DNA from: Chitinophaga pinensis
Lineage (GTDB): Bacteria > Bacteroidota > Bacteroidia > SXHM01
Direction of reading: 5' to 3'
NCBI GenBank assembly: GCA_945889235.1
Contig: CAMDBK010000006.1
Span: forward strand, 1 to 30,247
Length of the DNA stretch: 30,247 bases
Under the pieces are notes generated by a model. The model was not told the origin of the DNA. It did no database searches and was given only the letters and a program-made list of their open reading frames with translations. Both the position numbers and the translations under genes were made by a program. This document shows positions 23,552 to 30,247 of this stretch, piece by piece (the stretch's first letter is position 1; every line of letters begins with the position of its first letter).

Positions 23552-25039
23552 ATGAACTTCGAAGAATACCGCAAACACGATGCCGTTGCACTGGCAGAAT
23601 TAGTAAAGAAAAAAGAAGTTACTGCTGCTGAACTTCTTGACATTGCCATCAAACGCACTGAAGAGGTGAACCCGAAAATAAACGCGGTGGTAACACCTTG
23701 TTATGATCTCGCAAAAGAGCAACAGAAAAATGTAGATGCCAATTCTGTTTTCGCAGGAGTTCCTTACCTGATGAAGGATTTAGGTCCTGAGTTGAAAGGC
23801 GTGCGCCACAGCATGGGAACACGTTTTATGCAGGATTATATTCCTAAAGAAGATTCGGTGGTAACGCAACGCGTGAAAAAAGCAGGGCTTATTATTTTCG
23901 GAAAAACAAACACTCCCGAATTCGGATTAACGCCTTACACAGAAAGCGAATTTTTAAAACCTGCCCACAATCCCTGGAACTTAGAACACACTACCGGAGG
24001 CTCAAGCGGAGGAAGCGGTGCGGCAGTTGCAGCGGGAATTGTTCCCATTGCCAGCGCTAATGATGGCGGTGGTTCTATCCGTATTCCTGCAAGTTGTAAC
24101 GGATTATTCGGAATGAAACCATCACGCGGAAGAGTTACGTTGGGTATGCAGAACGGTGAACTCTGGGGTGGTGCAGTCTGCGAAGGCGCTGTTTCACGCA
24201 GCGTGCGCGACAGCGCTTATTATTTAGATGCAATTCAGGGCTCGGCCCCCGGTGAACCGTACTCCATTCAGAAACCCGAAAAACCTTATTCCGAAGAGAT
24301 AAAAACACAACCCGGGAAACTAAAGATTGCTTTTTCTCTGGAACATCCGATGGGTATAAAACAGGATGAAGAAAACGTTGCCGCTATTAATAATACTGTA
24401 AAACTTTTAAAGGAACTCGGGCATGAGGTGAATGAAATTCCGCTGCCCTACAAAAAAGAATTGCTCACCGAAATTCTTTACACCATGGTGTTGGGAGAAA
24501 CTTCTGCAACGATAGATTACTTAGGCGAAGTGAACAATAAAAAACCCGGTATAAAAGATTTTGAACCCAACACCTGGTTGCTTTACAAACTGGGCAAATC
24601 ATTTTCGGCAAGAGACTATGCATTAGCAAAACTGAAGTGGAACGAAACCACCCGCAAAATGGGTTTGCTCGGTGAAAAGTATGATGCGTTTCTTACTCCA
24701 ACCTTAGGGATGAGACCTTTCAAAATCGGTTCGCTTCAAAACAGCAAAGCTGAAGATATTGCCCTCAGAATTCTGAATGCACTTGGCAATACTTCTGTAA
24801 TAAAAAACACAGGCATTATTGAAAAAACAGCAACCAAAATTTTCTCATGGATTCCGTATGCACCGCTTGCAAATATAACAGGCCAGCCTTCAATGACTGT
24901 TCCTTTGCATTGGTCAAAAGAAAACCTTCCGGTTGGTGTTATGTTTACCGGAAGACTAAATGATGAAGCCACTCTTTTCCGTCTTGCTGCACAATTGGAG
25001 AAAGCGCAGCCATGGTTTACAAAAGTTCCAACCATCTGA
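23552..25039 (+). CDS. Amidase-signature family hydrolase
   Basis: 495 residues with the complete amidase-signature triad: Lys75 in PYLMKDLG, cis-Ser151 in TTGGSSGGSGAA and nucleophile Ser175 in NDGGGSIRIPAS. The 24-residue spacing between the two serines equals that of fatty-acid amide hydrolase (Ser217/Ser241). No signal peptide is visible, so it is probably cytoplasmic. It could be an aryl, acyl or fatty-acid amide hydrolase. A role as GatA is less likely because no gatB or gatC neighbour exists and the C-terminal part differs in style, but this cannot be excluded. It stands alone, between a palindromic repeat and the exported operon that begins at 25142. Confidence 0.9.
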   Translation: MNFEEYRKHDAVALAELVKKKEVTAAELLDIAIKRTEEVNPKINAVVTPCYDLAKEQQKNVDANSVFAGVPYLMKDLGPELKGVRHSMGTRFMQDYIPKEDSVVTQRVKKAGLIIFGKTNTPEFGLTPYTESEFLKPAHNPWNLEHTTGGSSGGSGAAVAAGIVPIASANDGGGSIRIPASCNGLFGMKPSRGRVTLGMQNGELWGGAVCEGAVSRSVRDSAYYLDAIQGSAPGEPYSIQKPEKPYSEEIKTQPGKLKIAFSLEHPMGIKQDEENVAAINNTVKLLKELGHEVNEIPLPYKKELLTEILYTMVLGETSATIDYLGEVNNKKPGIKDFEPNTWLLYKLGKSFSARDYALAKLKWNETTRKMGLLGEKYDAFLTPTLGMRPFKIGSLQNSKAEDIALRILNALGNTSVIKNTGIIEKTATKIFSWIPYAPLANITGQPSMTVPLHWSKENLPVGVMFTGRLNDEATLFRLAAQLEKAQPWFTKVPTI

Positions 25040-25052
25040 TTTTGCTAACCAA

Positions 25053-25064
25053 ATGTTTAAACAT
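25053..25064. other. 12-base perfect palindrome downstream of the amidase gene
   Basis: ATGTTTAAACAT is a perfect dyad without a loop, 14 bases after the amidase stop and about 40 bases before the next promoter box. It is short and AT-rich, so it may be chance; an operator for the following operon is possible. Confidence 0.25.
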
Positions 25065-25105
25065 ACAATTCACATAAATTAGTGATGCAAAGCTCTATAA
25101 ATCTC

Positions 25106-25113
25106 TATTTTTG
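25106..25113 (+). promoter_or_regulatory. Putative promoter box of the exported CX4CH/YceI operon
   Basis: TATTTTTG is an exact TAnnTTTG match, 28 bases before the ATG at 25142. No clear -33 TTTG is seen at the normal spacing. Confidence 0.5.
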
Positions 25114-25141
25114 GCGCTTCAAAAAATATTAATCAAATTAT

Positions 25142-26008
25142 ATGCTTAAAAAATTTACGCTTTCACTTTCAATTATTTCAGCACTTGTAATTATTTACGA
25201 TGCCAATTACAACAATGCGCACACCAACGGCAGTGGCGCACCATCAGGGCGCACAGGCTCGCCCGGTGATAATGCAACCTGCAACACCGGCAGTTGTCAT
25301 CCTGCCACCCAACCTACCGACCATGTAGCAACCATAACGAGTAATGTACCTGTTGGCGGTTATGTTCCCGGAACAACCTATTCCATTACGGCAACGGCAA
25401 CAAAAACGGGAGTGTCTGAATTTGGTTTTGAGATTTCACCACAAAATTCAAGCGGAACTAAACTGGGTGCATTTGTAACTCCTCTGCCTGCGGGCACTCA
25501 GTTTGCAAACCCAAACACCGGTTTGGCCAATAAATATGTTACGCATACCTCATCAGGCACAGCCGGCAGTGGCACCAAAACATGGACCCTGCAATGGACA
25601 GCGCCCGCGCAGGGAACAGGTACCGTTACCTTTTACGGAGCATTTAACTTTACCAACAGCAACAACAGCAGCAGTGGAGATGTGATAAAAACCACTACGC
25701 TTGCTATTGCAGAAAATACTACTGTAAGTATAAACGAAGCGGATGCCAGCAACGAAGGATTTACCGTATTCCCAAATCCTGCAGCCGAGGTAATTACGGT
25801 TTCGTTTTATTTATATGAGCAGGCCACGGTTACAACCGAAATTTTTGACATCAACGGGCGCATGATAAAAAAGATAAATACCGAAAACGTGTATCCCGGA
25901 AGGCATGAACTAGTGTTAAATGCACATGCTGATATGGAGGCAGGGCTTTATTTTATACGATTGAATGATGGTAAAAATGTTTACAGTAAAAAAGTAGTGG
26001 TGAAATGA
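25142..26008 (+). CDS. Secreted Reeler-like (choice-of-anchor V type) protein with CX4CH motif and T9SS type A tail
   Basis: 288 residues. Signal-like hydrophobic N-terminus (about 5-19), then GSGAPSGRTGSPGDNATC, which resembles choice-of-anchor V/Reeler-like Bacteroidetes proteins. Cys47-NTGS-Cys52-His53 is a CX4CH motif, a spacing known for some haem c sites and different from the common CXXCH. A beta-sandwich rich in Thr/Ser/Gly follows (about 58-195). Residues about 205-288 (FTVFPNPAAEVITVSF to AGLYFIRLNDG and KKVVVK) are a type A T9SS sorting domain. I infer a cell-surface protein, possibly haem-bearing. It heads a set of four exported genes. Its function is not known. Confidence 0.75.
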   Translation: MLKKFTLSLSIISALVIIYDANYNNAHTNGSGAPSGRTGSPGDNATCNTGSCHPATQPTDHVATITSNVPVGGYVPGTTYSITATATKTGVSEFGFEISPQNSSGTKLGAFVTPLPAGTQFANPNTGLANKYVTHTSSGTAGSGTKTWTLQWTAPAQGTGTVTFYGAFNFTNSNNSSSGDVIKTTTLAIAENTTVSINEADASNEGFTVFPNPAAEVITVSFYLYEQATVTTEIFDINGRMIKKINTENVYPGRHELVLNAHADMEAGLYFIRLNDGKNVYSKKVVVK

Positions 26009-26020
26009 CCTCACCCCTAA

Positions 26021-26043
26021 CCCCTCTCCTGAGAGGAGAGGGG
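26021..26043. repeat. CCCCTCTCCT hairpin repeat between the first two genes of the exported operon
   Basis: A perfect 10-base-pair stem (26021-26030 with 26034-26043) around a GAG loop, preceded by CTCACCCCTAAC. It resembles a dispersed repeat family often misannotated as LTPNPSP-type peptides. It lies 12 bases after a stop codon and has no T-tract, so it may tune rather than stop transcription. Confidence 0.75.
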
Positions 26044-26090
26044 AATGATGGCAGGATTATTGAATTAATAAAAACTAAAAAATAAACAGC

Positions 26091-26462
26091 TTGAAAAAAA
26101 CAGTTCTATTTATTCTTCCGTTTGTGGTTTTAATCTTTATTCTGCAGGGCTGTTTAAAAGACAAAGGCATTGTTCCCAAGCCGCCCGAAACACATTGCGA
26201 CAGTCTGAATGTAAGCTACAACTTAGATGTAAAACCAATTGTTACAACTCAATGTGCCACTTCAGGTTGCCATGACGGAAACGGTGGTGCTCCCGGTAAC
26301 TTTACTAATTATGAACATCTGAACGGGATAAGAACAACAATAGCTATACGTTTACAATTGCCCTCTACTGATGCGCTGCACATGCCCTATGGCGGTGTGC
26401 TTCCTCCCGAACAACTGGATATTTTGCTTTGCTGGATAGATAAAGGCGCACCTAATAATTAA
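26091..26462 (+). CDS. Lipoprotein cytochrome c-like protein with CX4CH motif
   Basis: 123 residues from a TTG start at 26091. An in-frame TAA lies at 26076 and no ATG occurs until late in the protein, so TTG is needed to give the lipoprotein signal MKKTVLFILPFVV with lipobox LQGC (Cys21). NVSYNLDVKPIVTTQC leads to the CX4CH motif Cys55-ATSG-Cys60-His61, and HMPYGG at Met98 offers a plausible axial ligand, followed by the terminal helix EQLDILLCWIDKGAPNN. This is the usual shape of small Bacteroidetes class I-like cytochromes. Predicted to be lipid-anchored in the periplasm or outer membrane and to carry electrons. Four bases separate it from the YceI gene. Confidence 0.75.
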   Translation: MKKTVLFILPFVVLIFILQGCLKDKGIVPKPPETHCDSLNVSYNLDVKPIVTTQCATSGCHDGNGGAPGNFTNYEHLNGIRTTIAIRLQLPSTDALHMPYGGVLPPEQLDILLCWIDKGAPNN

Positions 26463-26466
26463 TTAC

Positions 26467-27030
26467 ATGAAAAAAATTATTGCTCTTATACTTCTAATTT
26501 CCAATTTCCAATTTCTAACCTCCAACGCTCAAAGCGTCTACACTAGCGAAAGCACCGAGATCACTTTTTTCTCTGCCGCCCCGCTTGAAGATATTGAAGC
26601 TGTAAACAAAGGTTCCATTTCAATGCTCAATACCCTTACCGACAGCGTTGTGTTTCGTGTGCCTATCAAAAGCTTTGTATTTAAAAGCGGTTTTATGCAA
26701 ACCCACTTTAACGAAACCTACATGGAAAGCGATAAAAAAGGCTACGAAACCGCTACGCTGAAAGGAAAAATAAACGAGAAGGTAGATTACAAAACCGATG
26801 GCGAATACAAAGTTACCTGCACCGGAACACTCAGGATTCATGCGGTGGAACTGCCCCGCACGTTTGAAGGAGTAATTACAGTAAAGGATAATAAGGTAAG
26901 TATAAAATCAGAGTTTATGGTATTGGTTGCCGACCATAAAATAAAAATACCCAGCGACAAAATTCAAAACATAGGCAAAGAAGTGAAGGTTACCGTTAAT
27001 GCCACTTACAAGCCCTACGTAAAGCCATAA
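26467..27030 (+). CDS. Secreted YceI-family protein
   Basis: 187 residues. The signal peptide (about 1-22) has the unusual core LLISNFQFLTSNAQ, which is encoded by a 7-base tandem repeat. The rest reads as an eight-stranded YceI barrel: STEITFFSAAPLEDIEAVNKG, then SVVFRVPIKSFVFKSGFMQTHFNETYMES, then CTGTLRIHAVELPRTFEGVITV. YceI-fold proteins bind isoprenoid chains such as polyprenyl or quinone tails in the periplasm. Next to a cytochrome this suggests lipid-quinone or redox chemistry, but that is inference. Only four bases upstream and three bases downstream separate it from its neighbours. Confidence 0.88.
   Translation: MKKIIALILLISNFQFLTSNAQSVYTSESTEITFFSAAPLEDIEAVNKGSISMLNTLTDSVVFRVPIKSFVFKSGFMQTHFNETYMESDKKGYETATLKGKINEKVDYKTDGEYKVTCTGTLRIHAVELPRTFEGVITVKDNKVSIKSEFMVLVADHKIKIPSDKIQNIGKEVKVTVNATYKPYVKP
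26496..26523 (+). repeat. Heptamer tandem repeat inside the YceI signal peptide
   Basis: AATTTCC occurs at 26496 and 26503, AATTTCT at 26510 and a diverged AACCTCC at 26517, four units in exact 7-base phase. They encode the hydrophobic core of the signal peptide. Confidence 0.75.
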
Positions 27031-27033
27031 GCC

Positions 27034-28002
27034 ATGATAAAAAAATTACTTGCTCTTGTTTTAATTATCAATTGTCAACTATCAATTATCAATTGCTATG
27101 CGCAGGACAATATGATGGATTTGATGGACAAAAATTCAGAAAACCCAAAGAACGAACCTGTTACAGCAACCTTTAAAACCACACGCGTTATCAATGCGCA
27201 GTCAACCGAAACGGTTGCAAAAAAATCACTGGACTTCCGAATTACCCACCGTTTTGGAAATATAGGCGCAGCAAGTGGCGGAGGTTTTCATGCTTTTTAC
27301 GGTATGGATAAAATTGCCAACGTGCGCATAGCTCTTGAATACGGAATACTTAACAACTGGATGGTTGGTGTTGGCCGCAGCAAAACCATGGGTCATATTG
27401 ATGCGTTTACTAAATGGCGTTTTATGACGCAAACAACCAATAACAAAGTTCCGTTTTCAATGGCGGTTTATGTGAATGCTGCCATCAGTCCCATTAAACG
27501 TGAATTGTTTTATGCCGATGTGCCAACGCATAAAAACAATAACCTGCACCGTTTATCTTATACCGCACAGGTTATTATCGCCCGTAAATTCGGGAACATC
27601 GGCTCGCTGGAATTGTTGCCAACCTATGTACACCGCAATTATGTGAAAACGTATGTAAATCCTAACAACGGTGCTTCAGAAACCAACGGACTATTTGCGC
27701 TTGGTGCTGCCCTAAGAATAAAACTAACAAAGCGCTCTTCTATTCTTGCCGAGTATTTTTATACGTTCTCAAAATATAGAGGAGACTTTTTCAATTGGAA
27801 ATATATGAATAATCCAAGGCGTCCCTATTATCAGCCATTCAGCATCGGTTACGAAATTGAAACAGGTGGTCACGTTTTTCACATGAACTTCAGCAACGCG
27901 GTAGGAATTATTGAAAATGATTTTCTCGTAAACTCACCCGATACCTGGAACTTAGGTGGTTTTAAATGGGGGTTCAATATCTCAAGGGTGTTTAATTTTT
28001 AG
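27034..28002 (+). CDS. DUF5777-type outer-membrane beta-barrel protein
   Basis: 322 residues. The signal peptide of about 24 residues has the core LIINCQLSIINCYAQ, encoded by a 7-base tandem repeat. The mature protein alternates aromatic-rich strands and turns (SLDFRITHRFGNIG, ALEYGILNNWMVGVGRSKT, SVLAEYFYTFSKY-like strands) and ends in FNISRVFNF with a terminal Phe, the classical outer-membrane barrel signal. It resembles DUF5777 family barrels, which have no known function. Starting three bases after the YceI gene, it is co-transcribed with the cytochrome and YceI genes. It could be the outer-membrane component of that set. Confidence 0.78.
   Translation: MIKKLLALVLIINCQLSIINCYAQDNMMDLMDKNSENPKNEPVTATFKTTRVINAQSTETVAKKSLDFRITHRFGNIGAASGGGFHAFYGMDKIANVRIALEYGILNNWMVGVGRSKTMGHIDAFTKWRFMTQTTNNKVPFSMAVYVNAAISPIKRELFYADVPTHKNNNLHRLSYTAQVIIARKFGNIGSLELLPTYVHRNYVKTYVNPNNGASETNGLFALGAALRIKLTKRSSILAEYFYTFSKYRGDFFNWKYMNNPRRPYYQPFSIGYEIETGGHVFHMNFSNAVGIIENDFLVNSPDTWNLGGFKWGFNISRVFNF
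27061..27095 (+). repeat. Heptamer tandem repeat inside the DUF5777 signal peptide
   Basis: TCAATTG at 27068, variants TCAACTA at 27075 and TCAATTA at 27082, and TCAATTG again at 27089 stand in exact 7-base phase; TTAATTA at 27061 may be a fifth, diverged unit. They encode the hydrophobic core IINCQLSIINC. Confidence 0.78.
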
Positions 28003-28009
28003 CAGATTC

Positions 28010-28062
28010 GTCATGCTGAACTTGTTTCAGCATCTGAGACCCTGAAACAAGTTCAGGGTGAC
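28010..28062. repeat. Palindromic element between convergent genes, possible bidirectional terminator
   Basis: Arms at 28010-28030 and 28042-28062 pair at 19 of 21 positions around an 11-base loop. The right arm, read on the minus strand, begins GTCACCCTGA like the family at 17586 and 23446 but then diverges (ACTTGTTTCAG). It starts eight bases after the barrel gene stop and its last base is the first base of the ribE stop codon on the other strand. Confidence 0.8.
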
Positions 28063-28652
28063 TACAAACTACCCATCATCTTCGCTACATACTTGCCGAT
28101 GATGTCGAACTCAAGGTTTACCTTCATGCCGGCTTGCAACGTTTTGAAATTGGTGTGCTCAAAGGTGTAAGGAATTATAGCTACTGAAAATTCACCGGGC
28201 AAGTCATCCACAACGGTAAGACTTACTCCGTTGATGCAGATAGAACCTTTTTTTACAATCAGGTTTTGTTCGTTTGCAGCATAGTTAAAACGAAAGAGCC
28301 AGCTTCCGTCTTTGTTTTCTTTGGCAATGCAGGTGGCGGTTTGGTCAACATGTCCCTGCACAATGTGCCCGTCCAAAAAGCTGCCGGCTTTAACGCAGCG
28401 CTCTAAGTTAATGGCATCACCGGTTTTCCAATCACCCAGATTTGTTTTTTGCAGCGTTTCGTTAATGGCAGTTACTTTGTATTGGGTAGTGTCAACTACT
28501 TCGGTAACGGTTAAACAAACTCCGTTGTGCGCTACGCTCTGGTCAACTTTCAATTCGTTTGCAAATGAAGCAGTGATAGTAAAATGCACATTGCTGCCTT
28601 GCTTTTCAATGGCTGCAACTGTTCCTAAACTTTCAATTATTCCTGTGAACAT
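28062..28652 (-). CDS. ribE: Riboflavin synthase, alpha chain
   Basis: 196 residues made of two similar lumazine-binding domains (about 1-97 and 98-196). MFTGIIESLGTVAAIEKQG opens the first, with VAHNGVCLTVTEV; the second carries GHIVQGHVDQTATC and ICINGVSLTVVDD. It dismutates two 6,7-dimethyl-8-ribityllumazine molecules into riboflavin and a pyrimidine. Length and motifs are complete. The ATG follows directly after the stop codon of the large surface-protein gene with no intervening base, so it may depend on translation of that gene or on a promoter within it. Confidence 0.96.
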   Translation of the reverse strand: MFTGIIESLGTVAAIEKQGSNVHFTITASFANELKVDQSVAHNGVCLTVTEVVDTTQYKVTAINETLQKTNLGDWKTGDAINLERCVKAGSFLDGHIVQGHVDQTATCIAKENKDGSWLFRFNYAANEQNLIVKKGSICINGVSLTVVDDLPGEFSVAIIPYTFEHTNFKTLQAGMKVNLEFDIIGKYVAKMMGSL

Positions 28653-30247
28653 TTAGTGACTGCTTCCCGGTCCTTGTATCAGATTTACAAAACCTTTTAG
28701 TTTACGGGTTTCAATTCCGCTGAGGTGAATTTCGTGAACATCGCATACATAAAAGTAAACTCCGTCACTACACATCAGTTTGCTATCCTTATTTTTTCCA
28801 TCCCAGTTTATGGCAGGGTCGGTACTTTCAAAAACAATTCCGCCCCAGCGGTTATAAATAGTAAGATTAATGCTTTGGATATAGCGGTAAGGGAAGGGAA
28901 TAAAGAAATCATTGAAGTTATCGGTGCCCGGAGTAAAAATGTTCGGCAGTTCATAAACAGGACAATTATCAACACAAACCGAATCCATGATGGCACTTTC
29001 GTTGCCCACCGAATCAACTGCTGTAATGGCATAACAACCAGCAATGGAAGTAATGCTGTCGTGTAAAAATTCCATTACAGAAGGGTCGGTAATGCTAACC
29101 AGAAATTGAAATGCGCTGTCTATAAAAGGTGTGTAGTAAATACGGTATTCAACCACATCATCAGAACATCCCGGATCAAGATAAACCCAGTCTAACTGGT
29201 TCTGGAAATTATCGCAGTCGGGAATTACAGTAAGGGCCGGAGGACATGGCGGAGTTGAGTCAACAGGCACACCGCATTTTTCCTGCGAGAAATTAAAGAG
29301 CGGTTCTGATATTCCATCTGAGAAGTAAGAACCAACACTGCGCACTTTGTAGCAATATGATGTTCCGTTTACAAGGCCGGTATCGGTATAAGTTTGTGAA
29401 TAGGTTGAGTCAAGAAAAACAAAATCAGTTCCGATAAATTTGTAAATATCGTAGCGGTAATTTGTCCAGGGAACAACTTCATTCCATGAAAGAATTAACT
29501 GGTTATCCGTTCCTGCAATGGAAAGAAAAACAGAAGAAGCCTGCGTAGAGCCAACAATCAAATCCAACGGAACACTGTACAATTCTATTTTGTAAGAAAG
29601 TGGATTATCGGTGGTGTTGATAGCATTGTCAACATACACAGTATCATTCAAACTGTTAAGTGTTGCAGCCAATGTAAAATTGCTTCCTGTAAAATCAGCG
29701 GAGCGGTAAACACGGTATTCATAAGGACCGGGAATTTGAACTGTATCCAGTTCGGTTGGTTTACTCCACACCACCGAGTCAGAACCCGTTGTAACATTTG
29801 TTGTAATGATGGAAACATTGGTGATAACCGGAATATCTTTTACAAGGTCAGTACATACTTCAAGTGAAGCATAACTCAACGCACCGTCAGGATAATACGC
29901 TACAATCATGTAGCAATATTCAACTCCGTGTACCAAACCTGCACCGTTGTTGTTGTCAATGTAAGTAACGGTATTTAATCCTGAAATACTGCCGATGTAG
30001 GAATAACCTGTGTAAGCCGGAACCCCCGTTTCGCAATGGTCAGGAATAAAACCGTAGTAGCCGTTTCTGCGATAAATTTTGTAGCCGATAGCCTCGGTAC
30101 ACACACTTGCATCCCAACCTACATGAATGGTATTGCCAAAAGGAACAGCAGTCGGATTTTTTGGCGAAGGACCAACAACAGTAATGTTTACAGTCTGATA
30201 ATCCACCAGATTTGAAATAATGCTGCCCGGTTCGGTATGCGTATCTT
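28653..30247 (-). CDS. Fibronectin type III-like surface protein with CHU_C (T9SS type B) sorting domain, N-terminus outside the window
   Basis: Open at the right edge; the frame continues beyond the apparent GTG start at 30206 up to 30247, so about 530 residues are visible and the N-terminus is missing. At least four Fn3-like modules can be recognised by repeated YxIYRR/YRVYRS/YDIYKF/YRIYYT strands, about 100 residues apart. The last about 90 residues (LPNIFTPGTDNFNDFFIPF, then LTIYNRWGGIVFES, DGVYFYVCDV and TRKLKGFVNLIQG) are the gliding-motility-associated CHU_C domain, the type B signal of the type IX secretion system. Probably a large adhesin or matrix protein at the cell surface. Directly followed by ribE. 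Confidence 0.88.
   Translation of the reverse strand, partial: DTHTEPGSIISNLVDYQTVNITVVGPSPKNPTAVPFGNTIHVGWDASVCTEAIGYKIYRRNGYYGFIPDHCETGVPAYTGYSYIGSISGLNTVTYIDNNNGAGLVHGVEYCYMIVAYYPDGALSYASLEVCTDLVKDIPVITNVSIITTNVTTGSDSVVWSKPTELDTVQIPGPYEYRVYRSADFTGSNFTLAATLNSLNDTVYVDNAINTTDNPLSYKIELYSVPLDLIVGSTQASSVFLSIAGTDNQLILSWNEVVPWTNYRYDIYKFIGTDFVFLDSTYSQTYTDTGLVNGTSYCYKVRSVGSYFSDGISEPLFNFSQEKCGVPVDSTPPCPPALTVIPDCDNFQNQLDWVYLDPGCSDDVVEYRIYYTPFIDSAFQFLVSITDPSVMEFLHDSITSIAGCYAITAVDSVGNESAIMDSVCVDNCPVYELPNIFTPGTDNFNDFFIPFPYRYIQSINLTIYNRWGGIVFESTDPAINWDGKNKDSKLMCSDGVYFYVCDVHEIHLSGIETRKLKGFVNLIQGPGSSH

Overview
The window looks like a chromosomal segment of an aerobic member of the Bacteroidetes (Bacteroidota). 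The evidence is a TonB-dependent receptor tail, type IX secretion C-terminal sorting domains (type A on two proteins, CHU_C/type B on a third), alternative complex III genes followed directly by cytochrome c oxidase genes, an IPExxxVDY-type gene beside pyruvate kinase, TAnnTTTG-type promoter boxes and almost no Shine-Dalgarno sequences. Base composition is even throughout and I see no transposase, integrase, phage, tRNA or rRNA gene. No gene-free stretch exceeds about 210 bases.

Layout. 1-4438: end of a TonB-dependent receptor, a convergent secreted DUF1571/LysM protein, and a large secreted CocE/S15-type hydrolase. 4498-6855: tsaB, ferritin and an iron/2-oxoglutarate dioxygenase. 6859-8777, minus strand: pyruvate kinase and its small partner gene, four bases overlapped. 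8987-20540: the centrepiece, actA-actB-actC-actD-actE-actF-coxB-coxA. This encodes a quinol:cytochrome c/oxidase reductase (alternative complex III) and the two catalytic subunits of an aa3-type oxidase, closed by a strong terminator at 20563. 20609-25039: Nfu iron-sulfur carrier, RsmA, MgtE and an amidase. 25142-28002: a compact four-gene exported set (Reeler-like T9SS protein with CX4CH, CX4CH lipoprotein cytochrome, YceI protein, DUF5777-type beta-barrel). 28062-30247, minus strand: riboflavin synthase directly behind a large Fn3/CHU_C surface protein that runs off the window.

How the parts connect. Quinol electrons would pass through the ActB iron-sulfur clusters and the ActA/ActE haems to CuA of CoxB and the haem-copper centre of CoxA. 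Ferritin and Nfu supply or store iron for such enzymes, and RibE makes the flavin precursor. The 25-28 kb operon is the best candidate for an uncharacterised system: all four products are exported and two carry unusual CX4CH haem-type motifs.

The most striking non-coding signal is the density of small repeats. There are palindromic intergenic elements of several families (17586, 21995, 23446, 26021, 28010), and elements built from 7- or 8-base tandem units. The tandem-unit elements lie at two junctions inside the respiratory operon (10254 and 16055) and also form the hydrophobic cores of two signal peptides (26496 and 27061). A near-perfect 29-base dyad (8856-8884) lies in the divergent control region of the respiratory operon.
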